A stretch of DNA of 64,000 bases from Streptacidiphilus sp041262165 (GTDB lineage: Bacteria > Actinomycetota > Actinomycetes > Streptomycetales > Streptomycetaceae). The notes beneath the pieces were generated by a model that searched no databases, was not told where the DNA came from, and was given only the letters and a program-made list of their open reading frames with translations. Location: contig NZ_JBGCBY010000009.1 in the NCBI RefSeq assembly GCF_041262165.1, forward strand, positions 248,001-312,000, given 5' to 3'. This document shows, one piece after another, positions 34,451 to 43,467 of this stretch (the stretch's first letter is position 1; each line of letters opens with the position of its first letter). The position numbers and the translations under genes are program-made.

Positions 34451-34515
34451 GTAGCTGTTCGCCGTAGCCGTTCGCCTCAGCCGTTCCCCGTAGCCGTTCG
34501 CCGTAGCTGATCGGC
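34451..34515 (+). repeat. 13-bp tandem repeat, five copies, between divergent genes
   Basis: Copies of GTAGCCGTTCGCC with one or two changes start at 34451, 34464, 34477, 34490 and 34503. They end 26 bp before the methyltransferase start, inside the divergent promoter region. Confidence 0.85.
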
Positions 34516-34540
34516 GCGGCGCACTGCCTCGGGAGAGTTC

Positions 34541-35497
34541 ATGCCGCTCATCGACCTGGACGCGATCAGACCGCTGCTGGTGTGCCCACGCTGCCGGTCC
34601 ACGCTGCTTGCGGCGCCCCACTCCTTCCACTGCGCGGCACCCGACTGTCCGTACCACCCCGCGGGCTCCTTCCCGATGGTCGGACGGTGGCCGGTCCTGG
34701 TTGACTTTGAGCGCAGTGTGCTGCGTCGCGAGCAGGTGGGCCTGGCCGCCGGTGCGGCGCTCCCCCGGTCGGCGGTGGACCGGCTTCCGCCCGCGTTGCG
34801 CGGGCTGTGGAAGCCGGTCAATCGAGCGGCGGTCCGAAACGTCGACCGACTGTTGCGGTCGTTGCCAGGGTCAGCGCCGACTCTGCTGGTCGTCGGCGGT
34901 GCGACCGTGGGCAACGGGACGGCCGCCGTGTACCGCGACCCCAGGGTCCAGGTCATCGGGTTCGACATCGTCACAGGCCCGTCCACCCAGTTTTTGGCTG
35001 ACGCCCACCAGATCCCGCTGGCCGACCGGAGTGCCGATGCGATCGTGGTCCAGGCGGTCCTGGAACACGTACTCGACCCAGAGCTGGTGGTCGCCGAGAT
35101 CCACCGGGTACTCAAGGACGACGGTCTTGTCTATGCCGAGACCCCGTTCCTGCAGCAGGTGCACGCCGGCGCCTACGATTTCGTCCGCTACACCGCCAGC
35201 GGGCATCGCTTCCTGTTCCGAAGGTTCGCCGAGATCGACGCCGGAACGGTGGCCGGCCCCGGAACCCAGCTGGTGTGGAGCATCGACCACCTGGTCCGCG
35301 GACTGACCCGTTCGGCGACCGCAGGCCGGCTGATCCGCGCCCTGCTGTTCTGGCTGCGCCGCCTCGACGCCGCCGTCCCCGCCGCCTACGCGGCCGACAG
35401 CGCCTCCGCACAGTACTTCCTCGGCCGCAAAAGGGATCGCGAGATGTCGCCCGAGGAGATCATCGCGTACTACCGCGGCGCGCAAAGATCTCGCTGA
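34541..35497 (+). CDS. SAM-dependent methyltransferase with N-terminal zinc-ribbon-like domain
   Basis: A 318-residue protein. The first 50 residues hold four Cys in two pairs (LVCPRCRS, FHCAAPDCPY), a Trm112-like zinc ribbon. The rest is a class I methyltransferase with LLVVGGATVGNG (divergent SAM motif), VIGFDIVTG, AHQIPLADRSADAIVVQAVL, EHVLDP and EIHRVLKDDGLVYAETPF. In a polysaccharide cluster such enzymes methylate sugars. Its 3' end overlaps the convergent methyltransferase by 28 bp. Confidence 0.87.
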   Translation: MPLIDLDAIRPLLVCPRCRSTLLAAPHSFHCAAPDCPYHPAGSFPMVGRWPVLVDFERSVLRREQVGLAAGAALPRSAVDRLPPALRGLWKPVNRAAVRNVDRLLRSLPGSAPTLLVVGGATVGNGTAAVYRDPRVQVIGFDIVTGPSTQFLADAHQIPLADRSADAIVVQAVLEHVLDPELVVAEIHRVLKDDGLVYAETPFLQQVHAGAYDFVRYTASGHRFLFRRFAEIDAGTVAGPGTQLVWSIDHLVRGLTRSATAGRLIRALLFWLRRLDAAVPAAYAADSASAQYFLGRKRDREMSPEEIIAYYRGAQRSR

Positions 35498-36231
35498 GTC
35501 GTCCCGCCGAGTCGGTCCGCAGCGGCCGCGCTCTTACGGGCCACGCCGACCAGGATGTACCGCCACCGCTCGGGCGCGAGGCGATCGAGCAGCACCCGGT
35601 CCACGGTTCCCATGACCCGCCGTTGCCGCTCGGACCTGCCGAACGCCCCGAGCAGTCCGAGGGTCGTTCGGTCGAAGCTCTCGAAGCACGACAGGAGCCG
35701 GTCGGCCCTGTCCAACGGAACGTACTTCCACCCTTTTCCGCCCCAGCCGTAACGGCTGCGGAAGAACTCATGCACCTTGCTCCCCGGCGCGTTCTCCGCC
35801 AACCACAACTCGCCGCCCGGCCTCAGCGCCGCGTGCATGCCCAGCACTGCGCTCCGCTGCCGGTCGAGAGCGCCGTCATCTCCGCTCATCCCGAAGAATC
35901 CCAGCAGTGATTTGAACGCGACCACGTCGAAGATCCCGGTGTACGGCATATCGAGTACGTCGATCTGCTCATAGGAGACAGCGTCGCCGAACCCGTGCTC
36001 GGCATGCGACGCCCGTGTCTCGGCCGAGGGCGGCTCAGCGCCGGAACACACCACCCGGAAACCCTTGGCGGCCAGCCACAGCGAGAGGTTTCCGTGCCTG
36101 CCCCCGGCCCCGACCTCCAGAGCGGACCGGGCGTCTGGGCCCAGCGCACTGTGCCGCTCCCAGAACCCGAGACACCTGGCCCAGTTCTCGACGTCCCAGC
36201 CGATGCTGTCCTGAACGAGCCTCAGTCCCAT
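35470..36231 (-). CDS. Class I SAM-dependent methyltransferase
   Basis: A methyltransferase of about 253 residues with SALEVGAGGRHGNLSLWLA (SAM motif I), VVCSGAEPP, IDVLDMPYTGIFDVVAFKSLL and LRPGGELWLAENA. It is convergent with the previous methyltransferase and may be another sugar-modifying enzyme. ATG 36231 has a ribosome site too close (GGAG two bases away); GTG 36243 in frame is an alternative. Confidence 0.85.
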   Translation of the reverse strand: MGLRLVQDSIGWDVENWARCLGFWERHSALGPDARSALEVGAGGRHGNLSLWLAAKGFRVVCSGAEPPSAETRASHAEHGFGDAVSYEQIDVLDMPYTGIFDVVAFKSLLGFFGMSGDDGALDRQRSAVLGMHAALRPGGELWLAENAPGSKVHEFFRSRYGWGGKGWKYVPLDRADRLLSCFESFDRTTLGLLGAFGRSERQRRVMGTVDRVLLDRLAPERWRYILVGVARKSAAAADRLGGTTQRDLCAPR

Positions 36232-36494
36232 CGCTCCTCGCACCCCTCGGATTGCTGATCAGACCGGTGATCGCAGAAGCAGGCTAATCCGGTTGCGCCG
36301 CGGGGGGATCTGTTGGCGGTGCGAGTTCCAGTACGACGTCTGCGGCCGACCGGCCGTCACGGTGGCGCAAATGACGTAGCCGAAGTCCTGCCGCTGGCGC
36401 ATCCGGGCTCGACCGCGACTTCGTACGGTGAGTTCATCCGGCGGTCACCGTGCCCGATGGACGGCGTGGCCGATGCACGGACGGAGGATTCCCG

Positions 36495-38000
36495 ATGGAC
36501 CTACGCGACTACGTCCGAGTGCTGCGCGAGCGGTGGCGCATCGTCATCGCCTGCCTGGTGATCGGTCTGGCTGCGGCAGCCGCGGCGGTCGCGCTGACAC
36601 CGCGGACGTACACCGCACACGCCCAGCTCTTCGTCGCCACCAGCGACGTGAACAGCGCCAACGCCTACCAGGGCGGCCTGTTCTCGCAGGAGCGGGTCCA
36701 GTCCTACACGCAGATCATCGACAGTCCGTCCGTCATCAACGGCGTCATCGCCACGCTGGGCCTGCACACCACACCCGAGCAGCTCGCCGGACAGATCAGC
36801 GCGACCGCACCACTCGACACCGTCCTGATCGACATCAAGGTGACGGACACCTCGCCGCAGCAGGCACAGGCCATCGCCAATGCGACGGCCTCCCAGTTCA
36901 CGACCTTCGTGGCCGGGATCGAGCCGACGTCGCCGAACGGAGTCCCGCTGGTGAAAGTCAGCGCAGTCGGGCCGTCCGTAGCGCCGACCGCGCCGACCAG
37001 TCCCCAGTCGACGCTCTACCTGGGGATCGGGGCCGTGGTCGGCCTCGCCCTGGGCGTCAGCGGCGCACTGGTGCGCGCGGCGGTCGACACCCGGATCAAG
37101 ACCCGCGACGACATCCGCCAGGAGCTCGGTCTGCGGACGCTCGGCGCCATCCCCTTCGACTCCTCGTCGCGCCGCACGCCGCGGTCTGCGGACGCATACC
37201 GGGACGCTTCCCGGTCGGCGCGGACCGAGGCCGTCGATCAACTCTGCACCAGCATCCGCTACCTCGGCGGAGACGATCCGGCCCGATCGATGGTCGTCAC
37301 GAGCGCGCTCCGCGCTGAGGGCAGAACCACCACCGCAGTCGACCTGGCGGTGAGCCTGGCGCAGGCCGGCCGCCGCGTCATCCTGGTCGAGGGTGATCTG
37401 CGTCGGCCGCGACTGGCCGAACTCCTCGGCCTGGCAGGAACGATCGGGCTCACCGACGTCCTGCGGGGGACGGCCGAACTCGACAGCGCCCTGCAGGACT
37501 GGGGCGACGGCCTGCTGCGGGTCGTGGTCAGCGGCGGAACCGCGGCCGACCCCACCGAACTGCTCGCCAGGCCCGCCCTGGGCAACGTCCTGCGCGCCCT
37601 CGAGGCACGTGCGGACCTGGTGCTCCTGGACAGTCCACCGCTGCTGCCGTTCACCGACGGCGCCGTGCTCGCCGCTGAAGCCGGTAGCGCCTGCCTGGTC
37701 GTACGGTCGGGACGAACCTCCCGCGCGCAGGCGCACCGCGCGCTCGACTGCCTGGCAGCGGTCGACGCACGGATGCTGGGCGTCGTCCTCACCATGGCGT
37801 CCAAGGAGCAGTCGGACACTGCCCACGACCGCCGCAGCGACTCCGCGGACGGCTGTGCGGCGCCCTCCGGGCCGCGTCCGACACCCTGGAGCACGGGCCG
37901 GGACGGCGAACCCGAGTCGGCCGGGTCGCCACTGACGGACGGCGTGCCGGTACTGACGCTGGACCCGCCGAGCACCCGACTCAGCAACCGGCGCACCTAG
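36495..38000 (+). CDS. Wzz/CapA-type chain-length regulator fused to BY-kinase domain
   Basis: A 501-residue polysaccharide co-polymerase. ATG 36495 follows GGAGG. Residues 1-200 form a Wzz domain with two membrane helices (about 16-36 and 175-195, the second preceded by the Pro-rich PTAPTSPQS). Residues 220-440 form the tyrosine-kinase domain: TSALRAEGRTTTAVDLA (Walker A), VILVEGDLRRP (Walker A') and LVLLDSPPLLP (Walker B). Two oddities: the Walker A Lys is Arg, and the C-terminus has no Tyr cluster, so autophosphorylation is doubtful. It should set polymer length together with the Wzy-like protein downstream. Confidence 0.9.
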   Translation: MDLRDYVRVLRERWRIVIACLVIGLAAAAAAVALTPRTYTAHAQLFVATSDVNSANAYQGGLFSQERVQSYTQIIDSPSVINGVIATLGLHTTPEQLAGQISATAPLDTVLIDIKVTDTSPQQAQAIANATASQFTTFVAGIEPTSPNGVPLVKVSAVGPSVAPTAPTSPQSTLYLGIGAVVGLALGVSGALVRAAVDTRIKTRDDIRQELGLRTLGAIPFDSSSRRTPRSADAYRDASRSARTEAVDQLCTSIRYLGGDDPARSMVVTSALRAEGRTTTAVDLAVSLAQAGRRVILVEGDLRRPRLAELLGLAGTIGLTDVLRGTAELDSALQDWGDGLLRVVVSGGTAADPTELLARPALGNVLRALEARADLVLLDSPPLLPFTDGAVLAAEAGSACLVVRSGRTSRAQAHRALDCLAAVDARMLGVVLTMASKEQSDTAHDRRSDSADGCAAPSGPRPTPWSTGRDGEPESAGSPLTDGVPVLTLDPPSTRLSNRRT

Positions 38001-38031
38001 TGGTACCCCGCGGAAGTCCTGCGAGGCAGCG

Positions 38032-39516
38032 ATGTCACCGCACGCGGTAGCACTGGTCCTGGGGATCACGGCCCTGCTGGCCGTGATCCCCATCCTGCTC
38101 GCGGCGCGGCGCGCGCGGGCCTTCGGCGACTGGGACCTGACCGCCACCTTCGTCCTCGCCGTCGGGATGATCGCGAGTCTGCCCACCATCCTGTCCGGCC
38201 TCGGCACAACCCAGCCGGTGACCGTGAACGCCTTCGGCACCGTCCAAGTAGGGCTCTCGGCCGGCGCCTACCGGGTGGACCAGGCCGGAAACGCCGTTCT
38301 CCTGGGCGGCAGTGTGCTCTTCTTCGCCCTGAGGTGTTTCAGTGGCAAGGCGCGGCTCAATGTCGCGCCGCTGATCGCCGCCGGGATCTGTCTGGTCACC
38401 GCGACCTCCGATGCGCTGAACGGGCATCAGATATTCGCGAGCAGGCAGGTCGTTCTGCTGGTCGTGCTCCTGGCTGCCGCTGTCGCGCGACCGGGCCGCT
38501 CCGCCTTCCTCGGGGCGGCGGCGAGCGGACTGGTGTTGGTGGTGCTCGGCGGCATACGGGCGCTGGTGAACGCCAACGGCGTCTTCCGCGACTGCCGATC
38601 CGACAAGTGCGGTGTCTTCGGGGTCCTGTACACGGGCGTGTTTCCCAACGAGAACACCTTCGGGCTGGCCCTGGCACTCAGCATCCCGTTCGTCTGGATC
38701 GCGCTGCGCGGTCGGGTGCGGGTGGTCCTCGCCTGCTATCTGGCCTCGGTCGTGCTCGCGACCGGCAGCCGACAGGCCATCGCGACCGCCGTCGCCGCGC
38801 TGCTGTTCCTGCTGGTCCTTCGGCCCCAACTACCCGAGCCGTGGAGCCTGGACAAGGCCGACGCGAGGACCGGTGCGACGGGGAGAACCTGGGTGGTACT
38901 GGGTGGTGTCGCCGTGGCGGGGGGCGCGGGGTTCGCCCTGCCCTTCCTGAACCTCGGCCCCGACTCCTTGTCGCAACGGGAGGTCTTCTGGAGCGTCGCC
39001 AGGGAACAGCTGCCCGCTTCGCCGATCGTCGGGTTCGGCGCCAAGGCCTGGGCCGATCTCTACCAGGTGGGGCAGATCCCCGTGGCGCTCACCTATTCGG
39101 TGCACAACCAATGGCTCGACATCCTCTACGCGGGCGGGATCATCGGCCTCCTCGGCTTCCTCGCACTGCTTGCCTACCTGCTATTGCGGGGCGGCAGCGG
39201 CGGCCTCGCGGTCTCCTCGTGCGTAATCATCCCGGTGCTGGTCACCTCGTGCCTGGAACGACCGTGGTCCTTCGGCATCAATGACTGGCTCACCTTCACC
39301 TTGGTCGCCGCCACCCTGATCCCAGTGACGGCGCACGGCAGCAGAGGTAGCGGCACCCCCGCGCCGACGCAGCGGCCGACCGAGCGAAGGAGCCGACGGT
39401 CACTGTCAGGAGCCCACGCCTCTACTGCCCCGCTGGTCGGGCCAGCAAGGACTGCAACGGGCGCAGGGTCTCGTCCCAGGCCAGTCGGCTCGCCTGGGCG
39501 TGGGCTTCGTCGCTGA
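38032..39516 (+). CDS. O-antigen ligase/polymerase-like membrane protein (Wzy)
   Basis: A 494-residue polytopic membrane protein with about eleven helices. It carries the large loop NANGVFRDCRSDKCG, FPNENTFGLALALSIPF, VLATGSRQAIATAV and, after a second extracellular loop, VGFGAKAWADL and HNQWLDILYAGGIIGLLGFL, the signature of the Wzy_C/O-antigen ligase family. It would polymerise repeat units outside the membrane. The last 70 residues are low-complexity and overlap the convergent glycosyltransferase gene by 95 bp, so the true end may have been extended. Confidence 0.87.
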   Translation: MSPHAVALVLGITALLAVIPILLAARRARAFGDWDLTATFVLAVGMIASLPTILSGLGTTQPVTVNAFGTVQVGLSAGAYRVDQAGNAVLLGGSVLFFALRCFSGKARLNVAPLIAAGICLVTATSDALNGHQIFASRQVVLLVVLLAAAVARPGRSAFLGAAASGLVLVVLGGIRALVNANGVFRDCRSDKCGVFGVLYTGVFPNENTFGLALALSIPFVWIALRGRVRVVLACYLASVVLATGSRQAIATAVAALLFLLVLRPQLPEPWSLDKADARTGATGRTWVVLGGVAVAGGAGFALPFLNLGPDSLSQREVFWSVAREQLPASPIVGFGAKAWADLYQVGQIPVALTYSVHNQWLDILYAGGIIGLLGFLALLAYLLLRGGSGGLAVSSCVIIPVLVTSCLERPWSFGINDWLTFTLVAATLIPVTAHGSRGSGTPAPTQRPTERRSRRSLSGAHASTAPLVGPARTATGAGSRPRPVGSPGRGLRR

Positions 39517-40546
39517 TCCGCCGCCACTCCTGTTCGTCACCGAGGGCTGCCACGGCGGACAGGAACGTCGACTCGTCGTAGGTCACCGATCCGCGCAGCT
39601 GGTCAAGGTGGCGTCGCCAGGCGGGTACCAGAACCGGGAGCCCCTGCGCGAGGTACTGCAGGTGCTTCGCCGAGAAGCCGTCCCGACGCAGCTGGTCCTG
39701 CGTACAGGTGACCAGCCCGACCTGGTACCCCTGCAGCACCTGGGGCGGCGCGTAGCCTCGGTAGTTGAGGCCGAGCCTGGGGTCGGGCGGCGGACCCCCG
39801 TAGACGTCGATGTGGGGGTAGAGCCGGGACAGCCGCGACAGCAGCGGGAGATCGATGAACCGGGACCCCAGCGATCCGAGGTAGACGATCCGCAGCGGGT
39901 CCGCGAAACGGACCCGGCTGGGCGAAGGCGTGCAACCGAAGTTCAGGGTCAGCAGGTTGCGGCCGCTGATCCCGTAGTGCTCGACGGCATACCGCGCGTA
40001 GGAGTCCCAGTGGAAGGCCAGGTGGTCCACGCTCTCGAAGAGTTCTGCCTCCAGCCGGCGGAACTTCCGGTGCTGGCGCCCGGTGAGCCTTCCCTCGTAG
40101 AACACCTCGTCGGCCCACGGCGTGGGGCAGTCGTACAGCGTGCGTGCGGTGCCGGCCGCGGTCAGCGCACCAGCGTCGTAGGGATCCTCACAGATGATCA
40201 GGTCGAACTCGTCGAGCGGGAGGGCGGATCTGAGGATGCCGCGGCGCAGTCGGTAGTCCGCACGCAGGGCGTAGTAGGAGAGGAATCGCCGTCCTGCGCC
40301 CCAGTGGCGGAGCACCAGAGCGGTCATCGCCTCGGTCGCGTACAGCGCCATCCTCCTCGGCGCCGGTGCCGGCAGCCGACGGCCGAAGCCCGACGGCGAC
40401 GTGGACGCCCGGCTCAGCAGGAAGGTGTCGACCAGGCGCACCTCGTGGCCGTGCTCCTGGAGGAAGCGCCGGATCTGGAGCGGCTTGAGTTGGTTGGCGT
40501 AGCCGTCCAACTGGCCGATGATCAGGACCTTCTTGGCAGCAGTCAT
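39422..40546 (-). CDS. Glycosyltransferase family 1-like protein
   Basis: A 374-residue GT-B protein. It begins KKVLIIGQLDGYANQLKPL, has IICEDPYDAGAL, LYDCPTPWADEVFYEG, RIVYLGSLGSRFIDLPLLSRL and KHLQYLAQGLPVLVPAWR. The start ATG at 40546 overlaps the stop of the flippase by ATGA, so the two are coupled. It probably adds a late sugar of the repeat unit. Confidence 0.88.
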   Translation of the reverse strand: MTAAKKVLIIGQLDGYANQLKPLQIRRFLQEHGHEVRLVDTFLLSRASTSPSGFGRRLPAPAPRRMALYATEAMTALVLRHWGAGRRFLSYYALRADYRLRRGILRSALPLDEFDLIICEDPYDAGALTAAGTARTLYDCPTPWADEVFYEGRLTGRQHRKFRRLEAELFESVDHLAFHWDSYARYAVEHYGISGRNLLTLNFGCTPSPSRVRFADPLRIVYLGSLGSRFIDLPLLSRLSRLYPHIDVYGGPPPDPRLGLNYRGYAPPQVLQGYQVGLVTCTQDQLRRDGFSAKHLQYLAQGLPVLVPAWRRHLDQLRGSVTYDESTFLSAVAALGDEQEWRRISDEAHAQASRLAWDETLRPLQSLLARPAGQ

Positions 40547-42057
40547 CGAGGACCTCCGCCCTGCACCGCCAGGATCGCGGCCACGGAGAGGCCGGCCGCT
40601 GCCGGTAGGCCGGCCAGCATGAACGGCACCGTGCCGTGCCACCCCGTTCCCACGATGGGCAGTTCGCCCGCGACAGCCACCAGCACCGCGAGCGCGATCG
40701 CCAGGACCCATCGCCCTGGGATCGGTTGCCGGTGCAGTTCGGCGACCCGGCCGCACAGCACGACGAAGTACAGGGATCCGGCCACCAGTCCGACGGCGGT
40801 GGCGGCGACCACCCCGACCACCCCGAACAGCAGCGCCAGCGGCACGGTCAGCGCGGTATTGACCAGCGTCGCGAACCAGGAGTAGCGGGTCTCCAGTCCA
40901 GGGCGGCCGATCGCCCGGACCAGGCAGGTCCGCATCCCGGTGAGCGCGACATGCACGGTGTACCCCGCCAGGAGCGTGGCCGCCACCACCCCGCTCAGCC
41001 GCAGTCCCGGGCCCAGCCACACGGGCACGGCGAACACGACAGCCGCAGTCGACACTGCCCCGTAGGCGAGCACGGCCGGCAGCCAGCGGGACTGCAGCCG
41101 GTGGAACTCCCGCACCGCGCCGGGCAGGCCGTGCCGGGCGAAGCCGGTCGTCATCCGGGTGAGGATCGGCGGGAACGCGTAGAGCGGGAGGCTCCGCACC
41201 GCGGACGCGGCCTGGAGGCCGGCGGCATAGATCCCCACGAAGCGAATCGGCAGGACCGCGGCGATCACGAAGGCATCGATCTCGCCGTTGAGGAAGACCG
41301 TGAGACCGGACAGCTGCATCCGCAGGGCGTAGCCGCCGAAGTCCCGGCGCTCGCGCGAGGGCGGCAGCAGTGGACGGTGGATGGCGACGTGCCGCGCCGC
41401 CAGCACGAATCCGCCGGCCAGCAGGACCACGAACCTGAGGGCGGTGACGGCGGCCAACGCCGTCAGCGACCCGCCGTGACCGATGACCAGTACCACCCCG
41501 GCCGCGTAGACGGCGCAGGAGCAGAGCGTGACACCTGCCAGCCCCCGGAACCGGGCGTTGGCCTGCAGCAGCGAGGTGGCCGAGTTGGTGACCAGCGCCA
41601 GGGTGACCAGCGGGCCCAGGAAGCGCAGCACCTCGACGGCCTCGCCCCGCAGCTGGGGCGGGATGTGCAGGAGGGAGGCTGCGGGTGCCAGCAGCACGCA
41701 GAGACCGCTGAGGAGCAGGCCGAGTGCCGTGAACAACGCCAGCGATCCCAGAACGAGGCGCCCGGTCCCCGTGCGGTCGCCACGAGCGCCGTGGAACGCG
41801 TAGAAGCGCGCCAGCGAGGCGCTGACGCCGCCGTCCAGGGAGGTGAACGTCCACAGGAGCAGCAGGATCAGTGACCAGACACCGAAGCGGTCCAACCCGA
41901 GGTGACGGATCAGATAGGGCGTGAGCGCGACGTTGACCAGCAGGGGTGCGGCCTGAGCGATCGCGCTGTAGCCCACTCCGGTGAAGAGATCTGCTCCCGT
42001 GGCGCCGAACAACCGGCCGAGTGGGGTAGATCGAGCACGTGGGCGGTCGAGGATCAT
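40543..42057 (-). CDS. Wzx-type polysaccharide flippase
   Basis: A 504-residue membrane protein of the MATE/MOP superfamily with 12-14 helices. It starts in the MILDRPRARSTPLGRLFG region and shows YSAIAQAAPLLVNVALTPYL, RHLGLDRFGVWSLILLLL and SLDGGVSASLARFYA, the N-terminal signature of Wzx-like translocases. It would flip lipid-linked repeat units across the membrane. Alternative in-frame starts exist upstream, but homology-like sequence begins here. Confidence 0.92.
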   Translation of the reverse strand: MILDRPRARSTPLGRLFGATGADLFTGVGYSAIAQAAPLLVNVALTPYLIRHLGLDRFGVWSLILLLLWTFTSLDGGVSASLARFYAFHGARGDRTGTGRLVLGSLALFTALGLLLSGLCVLLAPAASLLHIPPQLRGEAVEVLRFLGPLVTLALVTNSATSLLQANARFRGLAGVTLCSCAVYAAGVVLVIGHGGSLTALAAVTALRFVVLLAGGFVLAARHVAIHRPLLPPSRERRDFGGYALRMQLSGLTVFLNGEIDAFVIAAVLPIRFVGIYAAGLQAASAVRSLPLYAFPPILTRMTTGFARHGLPGAVREFHRLQSRWLPAVLAYGAVSTAAVVFAVPVWLGPGLRLSGVVAATLLAGYTVHVALTGMRTCLVRAIGRPGLETRYSWFATLVNTALTVPLALLFGVVGVVAATAVGLVAGSLYFVVLCGRVAELHRQPIPGRWVLAIALAVLVAVAGELPIVGTGWHGTVPFMLAGLPAAAGLSVAAILAVQGGGPR

Positions 42058-42225
42058 CAATGCCCTGCCCTCCAGCCTGTATTGGCAACGTACCTCGCGG
42101 GGTCCGGGCTGGTGGGGGGTGATCCTCAGATGGCGTACAAGAAGTCGTCCTGCCATCGGATCCCCCTCCAGCTCCCCGTGCCTAGGTTTCGTACAGGGAC
42201 ACGACCGGTACGAGGAGGTAGTGCG

Positions 42226-43467
42226 ATGGGCACGTCGGCTTTCCACCGTGGAGCGTCGGCGGCTGCCGACGAGCCTCCGGTGCCGTTCGCGCGAACCGAG
42301 ATCTGCCCTGAGGCCCGGCTGGCCGCGCAACTGGTGCTGGAGTCGGGTTGGGTCAGCGCCGGTCCGCAGACAGGGCTGTTCGAGCGCGAGTTCGCCGACC
42401 GGGTCGGGGCCCGGCATGCGGTGGCGGTGAGTTCCTGCACTGCCGCGATCGAACTCGCGCTACGAGCACTGCGCCTGCCCGAACGCAGCATGGTCATGGT
42501 GCCGACGTTGACGTTCTGCGGGGCCGCCCAGGCGGTGGTGCACGCGGGACTGCTGCCGTTGCTGGTCGACGTCGAGCCGGGTACCGGGATGCCGTCGGCG
42601 GCCACGGTCGCCCGGGCGGCCAAGGACTGCGGGCAGCCGCAGGCGATGATGGTGATGCACTACGGCGGGGCCCCCGCGCCGCTGGGCGAGCTGGCCGAGG
42701 CTGCCGGGCTGCCGATGCGGCGGGTGGTCGAGGACGCCGCCCACGCTCTGGGGACCTATGTGGGCGACCGCCCGGTGGGTGCGCTCTCGCAGGCTGCCTG
42801 TTTCAGCTTCTACGCCACCAAGAACCTGCCGATCGGCGAAGGCGGCATGGTGACCACCGACGACGGCGATCTGGCCGAGTCGGTCCAGCGGGCGCGACTT
42901 CACGGGATGTCGGCGGACGCCTGGCGACGCCACCTCCCGGGCGGACGGTGGCAGTACACGGTCGACGACGCAGGCCTGAAGGCCAATATGACCGAACTTC
43001 AGGCCTCGATCGGGCGGGCGCAGCTGCACCATCTCAGCGACTGGCAGCACCGGCGCGAGGACCTTGCCGCCCACTACACCTCTCGGCTGCGTGCCGTGCC
43101 CGGGCTGGCCCTGCCGTCCGCGCCCCCCGAAGGCCGGCACGCCTGGCATCTCTACGCGGTGCGCGTCATGGACCACTACGGGATGCACCGGGACGAGTTG
43201 GTGGCACGGCTGGCCGAGCAGGGCATCGGCACGTCCGTGCACTTCATCCCACTGCACCACCTCTGGTACTTCCGGCGCAGCGCTCTGCGGCCGCCGAGCG
43301 GACTGCCTGGCGCCGACGGGCTCTTCCCACAACTGCTGTCGCTGCCGCTGCACCCCGGCCTCACCGAGGACGAGGTCGACCGGGTCTGCGACGCGCTCGC
43401 CGGGCTCGCCCGTGGCTCGGCGTCCGGTGCCGCGGAGGCGCCCCGAATGAAGGCGGACTCCTCATGA
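42226..43467 (+). CDS. DegT/DnrJ/EryC1-family PLP aminotransferase
   Basis: A 413-residue nucleotide-sugar aminotransferase. ATG 42226 follows CGAGGAGGTAGTGCG. Key parts are VAVSSCTAAIELALRAL, VVEDAAHALGT (Asp holding PLP), FSFYATKNLPIGEGGM (the Lys that forms the Schiff base) and HYGMHRDELVARLAEQGIGT. It converts a 4-keto-sugar nucleotide to the 4-amino-sugar, and the keto-sugar would come from the dehydratase encoded by the next, ATGA-coupled gene. Confidence 0.94.
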   Translation: MGTSAFHRGASAAADEPPVPFARTEICPEARLAAQLVLESGWVSAGPQTGLFEREFADRVGARHAVAVSSCTAAIELALRALRLPERSMVMVPTLTFCGAAQAVVHAGLLPLLVDVEPGTGMPSAATVARAAKDCGQPQAMMVMHYGGAPAPLGELAEAAGLPMRRVVEDAAHALGTYVGDRPVGALSQAACFSFYATKNLPIGEGGMVTTDDGDLAESVQRARLHGMSADAWRRHLPGGRWQYTVDDAGLKANMTELQASIGRAQLHHLSDWQHRREDLAAHYTSRLRAVPGLALPSAPPEGRHAWHLYAVRVMDHYGMHRDELVARLAEQGIGTSVHFIPLHHLWYFRRSALRPPSGLPGADGLFPQLLSLPLHPGLTEDEVDRVCDALAGLARGSASGAAEAPRMKADSS

